A DNA stretch of 37,099 nucleotides from a virus. The position numbers were made by a program, and so were the translations under genes. Position 1 is the stretch's first letter. Each line of letters begins with the position of its first letter. Of the stretch, positions 8,421-14,181 are shown piece by piece. The stretch is taken from the IMG/VR virus record IMGVR_UViG_3300009610_000057, positions 1 to 37,099 of that record. One strand, given 5' to 3'. The notes under the pieces were generated by a model. The model was not told the origin of the DNA. It made no database searches and worked only from the letters and a program-made list of their open reading frames with translations.

Positions 8421-8751
8421 ACGTCCCTGCGAGGCCGAACACGAGGCCGCCAAGGATGAGCACGGGGGCATCTGGGGTGCGCCACTGCCACATCCCGGCA
8501 CCAAGACAGAGCCCGGCAAAGGCCAGACACGCGCCGAGAAACCACCAGGGCCAGGGCGCGCGCCACGGTTCGAGCCGGCGTGCACGTCGGTCTGCCTGTG
8601 CGAACTCCTGGGCAAACGCCTTGAGGGCCGCGCCGTCAGGGCAGTCCCATTGGGCTGCCTCCCAGGCCCGGGCCGCGGCACGCGACGTGCGGATGGAAGC
8701 GACGAGCCCCCAGAGACACACGGGAATCAGCAGCGCGAAGAGGAGAGACAT
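8392..8751 (-). CDS. Small multi-pass membrane protein (119 aa)
   Basis: The minus-strand ATG at 8751 follows AAAGGA with about 6 bases spacing. The product has an N-terminal hydrophobic helix (SLLFALLIPVCLWGLVASI), then a charged, Arg-rich amphipathic segment of about 45 residues. Two closely spaced hydrophobic helices follow (WWFLGACLAFAGLCLGAGMW and VLILGGLVFGLAGTF). Three membrane spans with a cytoplasmic charged loop would fit a holin-like or membrane-modifying protein, but no family is recognised. It is the last gene of a minus-strand run starting near 9721, and its 3' end overlaps the end of the transglycosylase gene. A repeated RNA hairpin separates it from the gene upstream. Confidence 0.65.
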   Translation of the reverse strand: MSLLFALLIPVCLWGLVASIRTSRAAARAWEAAQWDCPDGAALKAFAQEFAQADRRARRLEPWRAPWPWWFLGACLAFAGLCLGAGMWQWRTPDAPVLILGGLVFGLAGTFKAWAQSQA

Positions 8752-8765
8752 ACCGATCCTTTCGT

Positions 8766-8784
8766 GCCCCCGGCGGCCAGGGGC
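8766..8784 (-). repeat. Intergenic hairpin repeat, copy 1
   Basis: GCCCCCGG CGG CCAGGGGC lies between two minus-strand genes, just upstream of the next ribosome site. Read on the minus strand the arms pair with a single G-U wobble; on the plus strand this would be a C-A mismatch. That suggests it acts as RNA in minus-strand transcripts. Confidence 0.7.
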
Positions 8785-8790
8785 GGGGGG

Positions 8791-9033
8791 TTAGGGCTGG
8801 GCACCACCGTTACGGCGCTCCAGCAGGTCCTTGATGGCTTGTAAGGTCAGGTCGATCCGTTCGACCGTCGCCTGCAGGGCATCCATCCGCAGGTGATGGC
8901 GCTCCAGCTGGTCGGCATAGGCCGTCAGCCAGTGCTGGTGCACGCCGAGGCGTTCCTTGTGATCGATCAGCGTGTCGGCATGGAGCTGCATGGCACGCTG
9001 CAGCAGTTCCATGGGAGTCGGGGTCGGTGGCAT
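8791..9033 (-). CDS. Small coiled-coil protein (80 aa)
   Basis: I chose the ATG at 9033, preceded by GAAAGG, over longer upstream frames, because upstream sequence is the repeated hairpin plus the tail of the next gene. The product is highly helical (MELLQRAMQLHADTLIDHKE, then LERHHLRMDALQATVERIDL and a basic C-terminus). It is similar in character to the 63-aa protein at 22575, which has the same I.RIDV.IE.L heptad pattern. No enzyme motif is visible. The call rests on the ribosome site, coding-like heptads and position inside a regularly spaced minus-strand gene run. Function unknown. Confidence 0.6.
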   Translation of the reverse strand: MPPTPTPMELLQRAMQLHADTLIDHKERLGVHQHWLTAYADQLERHHLRMDALQATVERIDLTLQAIKDLLERRNGGAQP

Positions 9034-9045
9034 ACAACCTTTCGT

Positions 9046-9064
9046 GCCCCTGGCGGCCAGGGGC
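9046..9064 (-). repeat. Intergenic hairpin repeat, copy 2
   Basis: GCCCCTGG CGG CCAGGGGC is a perfect 8-bp stem with a 3-base loop, at the same place relative to the neighbouring stop and ribosome site as copies 1 and 3. Confidence 0.75.
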
Positions 9065-9071
9065 GTGCGTG

Positions 9072-9275
9072 TTAGTCGAGGACGGCCAGGGCGGCGTCTT
9101 CTTCGGGGGTGACGCCCGTGGTCAGGAAGCGTTGCGCTGCAGCCGTGAGCGGTGGCTCGACCTCGGCCAGAGTGATCTCCCCCTGTTGCCACTGGAGCAA
9201 CTGGAGATTGGTGACCGGGATGGTCATCGTCTGCATGGTGCCACTCAGCACCGAGCGGCGGGTAATGGTCAGCAT
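9072..9275 (-). CDS. Hypothetical protein (67 aa)
   Basis: The ATG at 9275 is preceded by AAGGAGG with a proper spacer, which is the main reason to accept it. The product begins MLTITRRSVLSGTMQTMTIP and continues with mixed polar and hydrophobic residues, including LQLLQWQQGEITLAEVEPPL. The acidic end (TPEEDAALAVLD) has no cysteine clusters or membrane span. I do not recognise a family. It lies between two other small minus-strand genes with the repeated intergenic hairpin on either side. Confidence 0.55.
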   Translation of the reverse strand: MLTITRRSVLSGTMQTMTIPVTNLQLLQWQQGEITLAEVEPPLTAAAQRFLTTGVTPEEDAALAVLD

Positions 9276-9290
9276 ACGACCTCCTTGCGT

Positions 9291-9336
9291 GCCCCCGGCG
9301 GCCAGGGCCTGCCCTGGACGTGTGTCATCCAGGGGC
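9291..9336 (-). repeat. Intergenic hairpin repeat, copy 3, with second hairpin
   Basis: GCCCCCGG CGG CCAGGGC at 9291-9308 repeats the element of copies 1 and 2. It runs directly into a second stem, CCCTGGA (9312-9318) with TCCAGGG (9328-9334). The second part starts GGCCTGCCC and resembles the palindromic repeats found inside genes at 9566 and 13142. Confidence 0.65.
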
Positions 9337-9344
9337 GGGGGGTG

Positions 9345-9551
9345 TTAGGGTGCGGAGCGTTTCAGCAGCTCCGTCGTTTGCTGGTGGATATCCCGCGCGA
9401 TGCGGCTCATCTCCACCGTATATTTGCCCAGGATGGCGAAGCACACCAGCATGCCCACCGTCAAGACGATGAGGGTATATCCCATCAGGGACTCGGTGCT
9501 GGCGAGGCTCGTGATGGCATCCGCCAGCTGTTGCACAATCTTGGGGTCCAT
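9345..9551 (-). CDS. Small single-pass membrane protein (68 aa)
   Basis: The start is ATG at 9551 with GGGAGG 7 bases upstream. It overlaps the stop of the zinc-ribbon gene as TGATG, so the two are probably coupled. The product has a short N-terminal helix (MDPKIVQQLADAITSL), one strong membrane helix (YTLIVLTVGMLVCFAILG) and a charged C-terminal helix (YTVEMSRIARDIHQQTTELL). This layout (N-out helix, membrane span, cytoplasmic coiled tail) is common in small phage inner-membrane proteins. No family is recognised; holin or exclusion roles are possible but unsupported. Confidence 0.62.
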   Translation of the reverse strand: MDPKIVQQLADAITSLASTESLMGYTLIVLTVGMLVCFAILGKYTVEMSRIARDIHQQTTELLKRSAP

Positions 9552-9721
9552 CAGCACGCCTCCCTGGCCTGCCCCGGAGCCCCATCCGGTGGCGCAGGTC
9601 TGGGCGTCTCAAAGTACGCCGTTTTACATTTGGCACACTGCCGGATCTCGACCTTACGGGGAATCCAGGTGTGGCCACAGCGTTGGCAGGTCAGAGTCTT
9701 GATACGTGTTTTCATGCTCAT
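9551..9721 (-). CDS. Small zinc-ribbon protein
   Basis: Two CxxC pairs (TCQRCGHTW and QCAKCKTAYF) separated by about 14 residues make a zinc ribbon, probably nucleic-acid or protein binding. Possible starts are ATG at 9721, ATG at 9715 or an upstream TTG. None has a ribosome site. A TATACT -10-like element at 9727-9722 abuts the ATG, so a leaderless mRNA is plausible. The C-terminal residues include PDGAPGQA, encoded by a palindromic repeat that also occurs in the SWIM gene at 13142. The gene is the first of the minus-strand run and is coupled to the next one by a TGATG overlap. Confidence 0.65.
   Translation of the reverse strand: MSMKTRIKTLTCQRCGHTWIPRKVEIRQCAKCKTAYFETPRPAPPDGAPGQAREAC
9566..9589. 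repeat. Palindromic repeat inside zinc-ribbon gene
   Basis: This 24-base segment is identical at 23 of 24 positions to 13142-13165, in an unrelated gene. In both it is read in the same minus-strand frame as PDGAPGQA. The arms CCGGA and TCCGG pair. It looks like a small mobile palindrome tolerated at a protein tail. Confidence 0.75.
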
Positions 9722-9771
9722 AGTATACGGTATCGGTATACGTATGCGCAAACTTTAGCGAGGGTCACATA
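9722..9771. promoter_or_regulatory. Divergent promoter/operator region
   Basis: Between the minus-strand zinc-ribbon gene and the plus-strand membrane cassette lies a repeated GTATAC/GGTATC sequence (9723-9741), partly dyad symmetric. On the minus strand TATACT at 9727-9722 is a good -10 box. On the plus strand GGTATACG could serve the 9772 gene. The repeats could also be an operator. Confidence 0.5.
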
Positions 9772-9912
9772 ATGTTGACGGTTTTCGTCCTCCTGGCCGT
9801 CAGTGCCTTCGTCATCAGTATCGTGCACGCGATAGGCAGGGCACCCCTCTGGCCTGCCGTCCTCGTGGTGTCGCTGATCGAACTGCTGCGGGCGCTCCCG
9901 CTGGGGCGGTGA
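9772..9912 (+). CDS. Small two-helix membrane protein, holin-like (46 aa)
   Basis: ATG at 9772 follows GAGGG with an 8-base spacer. The 46 residues contain a hydrophobic segment (LTVFVLLAVSAFVISIV), a short polar turn (HAIGRAPLW) and a second hydrophobic segment (PAVLVVSLIELL), ending in a basic ALPLGR. Two short spans with a positively charged tail is a common layout of small phage holins. It is followed within 3 bases by another membrane protein and then by an outer-membrane-type lipoprotein, which supports a lysis or envelope cassette. A soluble endolysin is missing nearby, so holin function is an inference. Confidence 0.6.
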   Translation: MLTVFVLLAVSAFVISIVHAIGRAPLWPAVLVVSLIELLRALPLGR

Positions 9913-9915
9913 GGC

Positions 9916-10299
9916 GTGGTCGAGACGGGAGCGGCCACGCCTGCCGCCCTCCCCGCGCCCGCGCCACCCACAAAGATATGGCAATACCTGATCCTGTATC
10001 CGACGCTCGCGCTGTCGATTGGCGGCAGTGTGCCGACAGTGATACAGGAAGTGAAGGCGTGGCGCATTGGCGTACGGTCCTCCGAACTCCAGCTCGTACA
10101 GGAACAAACACGTTTATGGAGCCGTAACGCCGCGTGTCTCCAGCAGGGGAGTAGCTACGAGGTGGATGGGCCGCATAACATTGTCGTGCGTGTAACCTTG
10201 TGCCAGAGCACGGGCGATACGCTGCTCCGGTATCACGTGGGCGCGTGGGAACCTATTTTTAAATGGGTCGCATTACCAGTCGAAAAGGTCAACAAATGA
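9916..10299 (+). CDS. Membrane-anchored protein of envelope cassette (127 aa)
   Basis: It begins at GTG 9916, three bases after the holin-like gene, and ends in a TGA that overlaps the next ATG (ATGA at 10296-10299). A Pro/Ala-rich N-terminus precedes one hydrophobic segment (IWQYLILYPTLALSIGGSV). The rest is a soluble, probably periplasmic domain of about 85 residues, with two cysteines (NAACLQQ and VTLCQS) that could form a disulfide. The domain starts with a helical stretch (EVKAWRIGVRSSELQLVQEQ). Membrane anchor, coiled stretch and overlap with a lipoprotein gene recall inner-membrane spanins, but no family match is claimed. Confidence 0.6.
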   Translation: MVETGAATPAALPAPAPPTKIWQYLILYPTLALSIGGSVPTVIQEVKAWRIGVRSSELQLVQEQTRLWSRNAACLQQGSSYEVDGPHNIVVRVTLCQSTGDTLLRYHVGAWEPIFKWVALPVEKVNK

Positions 10300-10874
10300 G
10301 AGGTGCGTACTGCGGGCTCGTCGTGCTGCTGCTGAGTGCCTGTGCGGGTCCACGCGAGCGCATCGTGCTGCTTGGCGCCGAGGAAGGCGAGACGCTGACC
10401 GTCACGACGGCCAGAGGTACCACGACGCTCACGACCCCTGAGAGTACCGCCGACATTTGGCAGGGCGGGCGGCTGCTGCTGGGCACGTTGCCGCCCGAGA
10501 CCATTCAGCAGCGCTACGGGGCAGTGCTGGCCACGGCGCCGGAGCCAGCGGCGGTGTTCACCTTCCGGTTTGCCACCGGCAAGGTTGGGCTCAGTGCCGA
10601 GGGCCGTGTCACCCTGGCACAGCTCCTGACGGAGGTGCAGCGGCGCGGCGTGGTCGAGGTGGAGATCACCGGCCACACCGATCAAGTCGGGACGGACGTG
10701 GGCAATGACCGGCTGTCGCTCGCCCGGGCGGAGGCGGTGCGCCTGCTGCTGTGGCAGGGGGGACTGATGGCGACATTTGTGCGGGTCACGGGGCGTGGCA
10801 GTCGCGCACCGCTCGTCGATCGCCCTGGGCAATCAGAACCTCGTAACCGTAGAGTCGAGGTCCTCGTGCGCTAG
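10296..10874 (+). CDS. OmpA/Pal-like outer-membrane lipoprotein
   Basis: I chose ATG 10296, which overlaps the upstream TGA, rather than the longer frame, because it puts a lipoprotein signal at the N-terminus: MRG, hydrophobic core LVVLLL, lipobox LSAC with Cys16. Residue +2 is Ala, not Asp, which favours the outer membrane. Residues about 90-192 are an OmpA C-terminal, peptidoglycan-binding domain, with VEITGHTDQVGTD, NDRLSLARAEAV, GRGSRAP and a final NRRVEVLV. Host Pal proteins link outer membrane and wall with this fold. In a cassette with a holin-like protein and a membrane-anchored periplasmic protein, it could disturb the Tol-Pal bridge at lysis, act like an outer-membrane spanin, or block superinfection. 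Domain call is firm, role is inferred. Its TAG shares CTAG with the stop of the convergent gene. Confidence 0.85.
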   Translation: MRGAYCGLVVLLLSACAGPRERIVLLGAEEGETLTVTTARGTTTLTTPESTADIWQGGRLLLGTLPPETIQQRYGAVLATAPEPAAVFTFRFATGKVGLSAEGRVTLAQLLTEVQRRGVVEVEITGHTDQVGTDVGNDRLSLARAEAVRLLLWQGGLMATFVRVTGRGSRAPLVDRPGQSEPRNRRVEVLVR

Positions 10875-11338
10875 AGGCGCAGCGTGCGGAGCCGGGTGAT
10901 CGTCTCCAGGGTGGTTTCGTAGGCGAGACTGCCAGGCGTGCAGCTCCGCAGTCCACGTTCCAGGGTCGGCACGTCTTCCAGCGTCAGCTCTTTTCTCCCT
11001 CTTTCTGTTCTCGATGGCGCTGTGTCACATGCACAGGTGGGCAGTATAAACTTGTAGAGATTCAGCATGCAACGCTGCGAACGCAGCCGGGTCACGGTCT
11101 TGCACAGGACGCCCAGGGCGATCAGTTTGGCGACGTGGCGCATGATCGTGCGGACGTGCAGGCCCGTGCGTTTGGCGAGGTAGCGATAGGCCACGCGCCC
11201 GATGCCAGCCCCGTTACACTTGTACGCAATGTTCAGCGCGGTGAAGCGCAGCGAACCTTTGACTTGCGGATGAGAGCAAATGGTGTGTAGAATGGCTGTA
11301 TGCAAGTGGCATAGCCCTCCTGGTAAGGGGTATGTCAT
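10871..11338 (-). CDS. Winged-helix DNA-binding protein (replication or regulation)
   Basis: The 155-residue frame has a helix-turn-helix at about residues 30-85. It begins with the helix SLRFTALNIAYKC, continues with RVAYRYLAKRTGLHVRTIMR as turn and recognition helix, and ends in the wing VAKLIALGVLCKTVTRL. This pattern fits MarR/replication-initiator-like winged helices. The start is uncertain. ATG 11338 has no ribosome site, while an in-frame TTG at 11305 lies about 10 bases after AGGAGG and would give 144 residues. An out-of-frame ATG lies too close to the same ribosome site. It is the most downstream gene of the long minus-strand early region. Confidence 0.65.
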   Translation of the reverse strand: MTYPLPGGLCHLHTAILHTICSHPQVKGSLRFTALNIAYKCNGAGIGRVAYRYLAKRTGLHVRTIMRHVAKLIALGVLCKTVTRLRSQRCMLNLYKFILPTCACDTAPSRTERGRKELTLEDVPTLERGLRSCTPGSLAYETTLETITRLRTLRL

Positions 11339-11376
11339 GGATACGGGGGCTGTTTGCGCGGTCCCCGTTCCGCCTT

Positions 11377-11388
11377 AGGAGATCTCCT
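11377..11388. other. Perfect 12-bp palindrome AGGAGATCTCCT
   Basis: A 12-bp perfect palindrome lies in the gap between two minus-strand genes and is followed by GTATAC. It could be a protein-binding site or chance; nothing else distinguishes it. The remainder of 11339-11419 shows no gene. Confidence 0.3.
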
Positions 11389-11419
11389 GTATACACCACC
11401 CCGCACCCCAACACAAGCC

Positions 11420-11725
11420 CTATCGTGTCTCCTGCCGGTGTGCCTCTCTGGGATCCTCCACCGGTAGCCAGATATCGACCTCCAGGTGCCAATGCTCCGC
11501 CAGATCCACCAGGCACAGCCCAAGCGCCAGGGCGTGGCGCCGGGCCTCTCTCAGCGTCATCGTCGGCGCCTGCATGGCCAGCACGGCCTGCGCGGCGGCC
11601 TCCCAGGCACGTTGCGCCGTGTGCGAGAGGTGGGCATACGGCGCCCAGATGGGGCACGCGGCGTCAGGGAAGCGCGCCGCCGCATACGCCTCGTAGGCCG
11701 TTTGCCCAGGAGTACAATCAGGCAT
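11420..11725 (-). CDS. Small phage protein (101 aa)
   Basis: ATG at 11725 follows GAGAGGA at slightly long spacing. The N-terminal half (GQTAYEAYAAARFPDAACPI, then WAPYAHLSHTAQRAWEAAAQ) follows the pattern 'aYeay....g......w..L....q.aW..aa', which is common in small phage early proteins of unknown function. The C-terminal half is helical and then Trp/Leu-rich (ALGLCLVDLAEHWHLEVDIWL). No catalytic motif is visible. Confidence 0.6.
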   Translation of the reverse strand: MPDCTPGQTAYEAYAAARFPDAACPIWAPYAHLSHTAQRAWEAAAQAVLAMQAPTMTLREARRHALALGLCLVDLAEHWHLEVDIWLPVEDPREAHRQETR

Positions 11726-11760
11726 GGGGCGCGTCCTCTCGTGGAGTACATCCTGTCAGA

Positions 11761-11827
11761 CTGGCTCCGGCCAGCGTGGGTGGTTGATCCCAGAATCCCC
11801 CGGCTTTAGCCGTGGGGAGTACGTCAA
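11761..11827 (+). mobile_element. IS200/IS605 (TnpB)-like right end, possible omegaRNA 3' end
   Basis: Two hairpins lie in tandem. The first is CTGGC TCCG GCCAG (11761-11774). The second is CCCCCGGC TTTA GCCGTGGGG (11797-11817), followed by AGTACGTCAA. A GC hairpin preceded by GAAT and followed by a ...GTCAA tail is how many TnpB-carrying IS200/IS605-type elements end, and it forms the 3' end of the guide RNA scaffold. There is no tnpA or tnpB frame nearby. It abuts the stop codon (11824-11826) of a minus-strand gene, so it may also serve as that gene's terminator. The match is from memory of the family pattern, not a search. Confidence 0.45.
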
Positions 11828-12237
11828 GCATGCGTGTCTTCCCCCCGCCTGTGGCCCCGGGCTGGCACCCGACGGGTCCCCAGTGTGCGCAGGCGGTACA
11901 GCGTCCGCTGGCCGTCTTTGCACACCGCCGCCACGCCCGAGCGCCGCCCGGCGTGGCGCGCAAAGAAGCGGCGGTGGTGGGGTTCCTGGCACCACCAGCA
12001 CCAGGACTCGTCTGGCCCCCGGCTCCGGGCGGTGCGGTGGCCTGTGGTGCGCGCCAGCGGCCTGGGCGACGCATACCGCGCCCGGCAGCGGGCATTGTAG
12101 CACGGCCCACAGACGCGGCGGCCGGCCATCCGCACGCCCCCACACGCCACGCAGCCGGCGCTCGGGGAGGCGGCCGGGCCAAAGGGCTGCCAGAGCACGT
12201 CGTCGGCCTCATCCCGGCAGGTTACACAGCGTCGCAT
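11824..12237 (-). CDS. Cysteine-rich zinc-binding protein (137 aa)
   Basis: ATG at 12237 follows GGGAGG with a 5-base spacer. The product carries several CxxC-type pairs: CVTC at residues 4-7, CVAC and CGPCYNARC near 29-52, and CWWC near 81, with an isolated later Cys. This indicates one or two structural zinc sites. The rest is Arg-rich and likely binds nucleic acid. Its start overlaps the end of the upstream gene by 16 bases. The stop codon sits at the IS605-like end, so the original C-terminus may have been altered by that insertion. No named family is recognised. Confidence 0.6.
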   Translation of the reverse strand: MRRCVTCRDEADDVLWQPFGPAASPSAGCVACGGVRMAGRRVCGPCYNARCRARYASPRPLARTTGHRTARSRGPDESWCWWCQEPHHRRFFARHAGRRSGVAAVCKDGQRTLYRLRTLGTRRVPARGHRRGEDTHA

Positions 12238-12566
12238 GCGTCCTCCCTATTGTCGCAGACCAGGCCGCTGGAGCGCACTAAAAGGTCAATGGCCGCGTCT
12301 AATGACACAATAACGCACGTTAATTGTGCCCACCCATCGCTACACGGCTCGTAGGTGTCACGGTACGTGGCGAGGGCGTTGCCGACGTTGCAGAGGTGCT
12401 CGAAGAGGCACAGCGCGGTCGTGCCCCTCCCCAAACAGGCCTGGCAGGTGACCAGGGCCCGCAGCGTGGAGCCGCTGACGACCTGGTCCAGGCCGCACAC
12501 CGGGCGCCAGTCGTCGGTGGATCGCAGCAGGTGGATCAGGGCCACGGCAGCGAGGGGGGTGCTCAT
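12222..12566 (-). CDS. Hypothetical early protein (114 aa)
   Basis: ATG at 12566 overlaps the TGA of the upstream SWIM gene (ATGA) and has AAGGAGG at good spacing, so the two are coupled. The protein is mostly helical with scattered cysteines (VCGLD, CQACLGRG, CLFEHLCNV, PCSDG, LTCVIV, LVCDNRE). Possible paired metal ligands are CQAC and a downstream CLFEHLC. No family is recognised. Its end overlaps the next gene by 16 bases, indicating a compact operon. Confidence 0.55.
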   Translation of the reverse strand: MSTPLAAVALIHLLRSTDDWRPVCGLDQVVSGSTLRALVTCQACLGRGTTALCLFEHLCNVGNALATYRDTYEPCSDGWAQLTCVIVSLDAAIDLLVRSSGLVCDNREDACDAV

Positions 12567-13864
12567 AGGGCCTCCTTGAGTGGGGGGAGGACGTCAACTA
12601 AGCGCTGGGCAATCTCAGCATAGCGATCTGGATGGAGCGTCAGGCCCGTGTGTGCGAACACCCATGCTTCAACCCCTTCGCGTGTCGTGACCTGGGGGGC
12701 GCGCTCCTTGACGATGGACCAAATCCGTTGCCTGCGGCGCTTGTCCGTCGACGCCGGACTCATGTCCGGCACCTCGCGCTTCGGCGTGTCATCCTCTAAC
12801 TCCTCGACGCTGCACTCGCTGATCCCGAGCGCATCGCGTAAGCACCGCGCCTTCGCCCGCGTCAGGGCCACACGCCGAAAGTGGGTCGCAATCCCCTTGC
12901 TGACGTTCGCGGGGGTGGCATCGCCACTGTCTTCATAGCGGCGGCCATCGGCAAAGGTGCACACCGCATGCGCCAGCGACAGCTCGGCATCGTTGTAAGT
13001 CCAGTCGGCGGCCAGGGTGAGCAGGCCTTGCGTGCGGGCGGCGAGGACCAGTCCGGTGTAGAGGACGTGCACGCGGCCCTTGATCGACACCGTGTACTCG
13101 CGGGGGATACGCAGCGGGGCAGGGGCGGGCGGCTCTTCCACGGCCTGCCCCGGAGCTCCATCCGGGGCCGTGGCCGCCGCGCCGAAGCGGGGGAAATCGG
13201 CCTCGGTGGCCGTAAAGCCGTCGGGGGGCTCCGGGATGTAGGCCTCAGCGTCTTCGGTCATCAGGTCCTCCTGGGGCGTCGGTAACGCATCATACACGTG
13301 ATCCCTGGCGACCGCGGCGGCCGGCGCCAGGCGGTCCTCGGTGGCATGGGGGCCGGCCGCGAGGCGCTCGTCAATCGTCGTGGGTGGCAGCGGCAGCGGC
13401 AGCGGCAGCGTCTCGTCGTCCACCGGGAAGCCGTTGCCGGGGGCGTCGTCCTCGTCCGGGGTGATCGGCAGCACGGGGGCCGTGCCGGCGCGCAGCGTGC
13501 CGAGGACGACCGGGCTGAACGTGGGCGCCCGGGGGCGCAGGCGCTTCTGCCATTCGACGTACAGCGCCACAGCCACGGCGTGATAACACCAACGAGACTG
13601 CCCTTTCTGGCTCTGTGGGCAGGAGCAGGAGTCGCCCACGCGGTACGTGCGGTGCTCGCTGCCTTCCACGGTGTAGGAGCCGTCACTGTTGGGGGTGATG
13701 CGCCCGTCGACGCACACGCGCAAGGCCCGCGCCAGCCGCGTATCCCCACCTTTGCCCGCGTGGAAGTAGGGAGGCCGCTCGAACTCACGGCCGACGATCC
13801 ACAACTCTCGCTCATCTGCACTGTCCACGATATCTTGCACTTCTGGGATAATTGTTGTACTCAT
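12563..13864 (-). CDS. SWIM zinc-finger protein with annealing-like C-terminal domain
   Basis: This 433-residue protein starts at ATG 13864 after AAGGAG. Residues about 55-105 form a SWIM finger (SCSCPQSQKGQSRWCYHAVA, i.e. CxC..CxH), a nucleic-acid or protein binding module. Residues 110-250 are Pro/Ala/Asp-rich and disordered, and contain the PDGAPGQA palindromic insertion. Residues about 255-365 have YTVSIKGRVHVLYTGLVLAA, then SGDATPANVSKGIATHFRRV and ALTRAKARCLRDALGI. This resembles a widespread phage/bacterial domain I associate with Rad52/Erf-like single-strand annealing proteins. The C-terminal 70 residues are a helical tail. A role in recombination or replication is plausible; domain assignment is by eye only. 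Confidence 0.65.
   Translation of the reverse strand: MSTTIIPEVQDIVDSADERELWIVGREFERPPYFHAGKGGDTRLARALRVCVDGRITPNSDGSYTVEGSEHRTYRVGDSCSCPQSQKGQSRWCYHAVAVALYVEWQKRLRPRAPTFSPVVLGTLRAGTAPVLPITPDEDDAPGNGFPVDDETLPLPLPLPPTTIDERLAAGPHATEDRLAPAAAVARDHVYDALPTPQEDLMTEDAEAYIPEPPDGFTATEADFPRFGAAATAPDGAPGQAVEEPPAPAPLRIPREYTVSIKGRVHVLYTGLVLAARTQGLLTLAADWTYNDAELSLAHAVCTFADGRRYEDSGDATPANVSKGIATHFRRVALTRAKARCLRDALGISECSVEELEDDTPKREVPDMSPASTDKRRRQRIWSIVKERAPQVTTREGVEAWVFAHTGLTLHPDRYAEIAQRLVDVLPPLKEAL
13142..13165. repeat. Palindromic repeat inside SWIM gene
   Basis: This segment is nearly identical (23/24) to 9566-9589, and the two encode PDGAPGQA in the same frame. Here the arms GCCCCGGA (13147-13154) and TCCGGGGC (13161-13168) pair perfectly with a 6-base loop. 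It sits in the disordered linker of the host protein. Confidence 0.78.
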
Positions 13865-13926
13865 TCCACTACTCTCCTTCGTGCGTTTGGGGAGTCAGGC
13901 AGGCCGCCCTATCTTTTGCGGGAGGG

Positions 13927-13944
13927 GGTGGCCTGTCGTCGTTT
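13927..13944. repeat. 18-bp direct repeat, copy 1
   Basis: GGTGGCCTGTCGTCGTTT occurs here and at 14164-14181, one copy downstream of and one upstream of the small membrane gene at 13943. The unit appears to be a gene-spacer cassette. Confidence 0.8.
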
Positions 13945-14140
13945 AGACACATGCAAGTGCGATCGTGCCGATCAGTGTCCCGGCGGACCACACCACGCCT
14001 ACGGCGTGTTGCTTCTCCAGGCTGTGTGGGACCGAGCACACGAACCCGCCGAGCAGGAACATAATGCCCAGGAAGATGGCACTGGCATCACCGCCAAAGC
14101 GGCAGACGGCAAGCGCAGCAAGGAAACACAGATTCATCAT
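13943..14140 (-). CDS. Small membrane protein (65 aa)
   Basis: ATG at 14140 (a second ATG follows directly) is preceded by AAAGGAG at about 9-12 bases. The product has two or three hydrophobic segments (LCFLAALAVCRF, SAIFLGIMFLLGGFVCSV and VGVVWSAGTLIGTIALACV), so it is almost entirely membrane embedded. No family is recognised. It is flanked by the 18-bp direct repeats and lies between the SWIM gene and the probable origin. Confidence 0.6.
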   Translation of the reverse strand: MMNLCFLAALAVCRFGGDASAIFLGIMFLLGGFVCSVPHSLEKQHAVGVVWSAGTLIGTIALACV

Positions 14141-14163
14141 CGCGGGCGCTCCTTTCGCCGGAA

Positions 14164-14181
14164 GGTGGCCTGTCGTCGTTT
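14164..14181. repeat. 18-bp direct repeat, copy 2
   Basis: Second exact copy of GGTGGCCTGTCGTCGTTT, just upstream of the small membrane gene and next to the AT-rich tract. Confidence 0.8.

Noticed and set aside
12583-12595. GGGGAGGACGTCAA-like tail as a second IS605 end
   Set aside because: It is the coding end of the SWIM gene (VDVLPPLKEAL) and has no hairpin.
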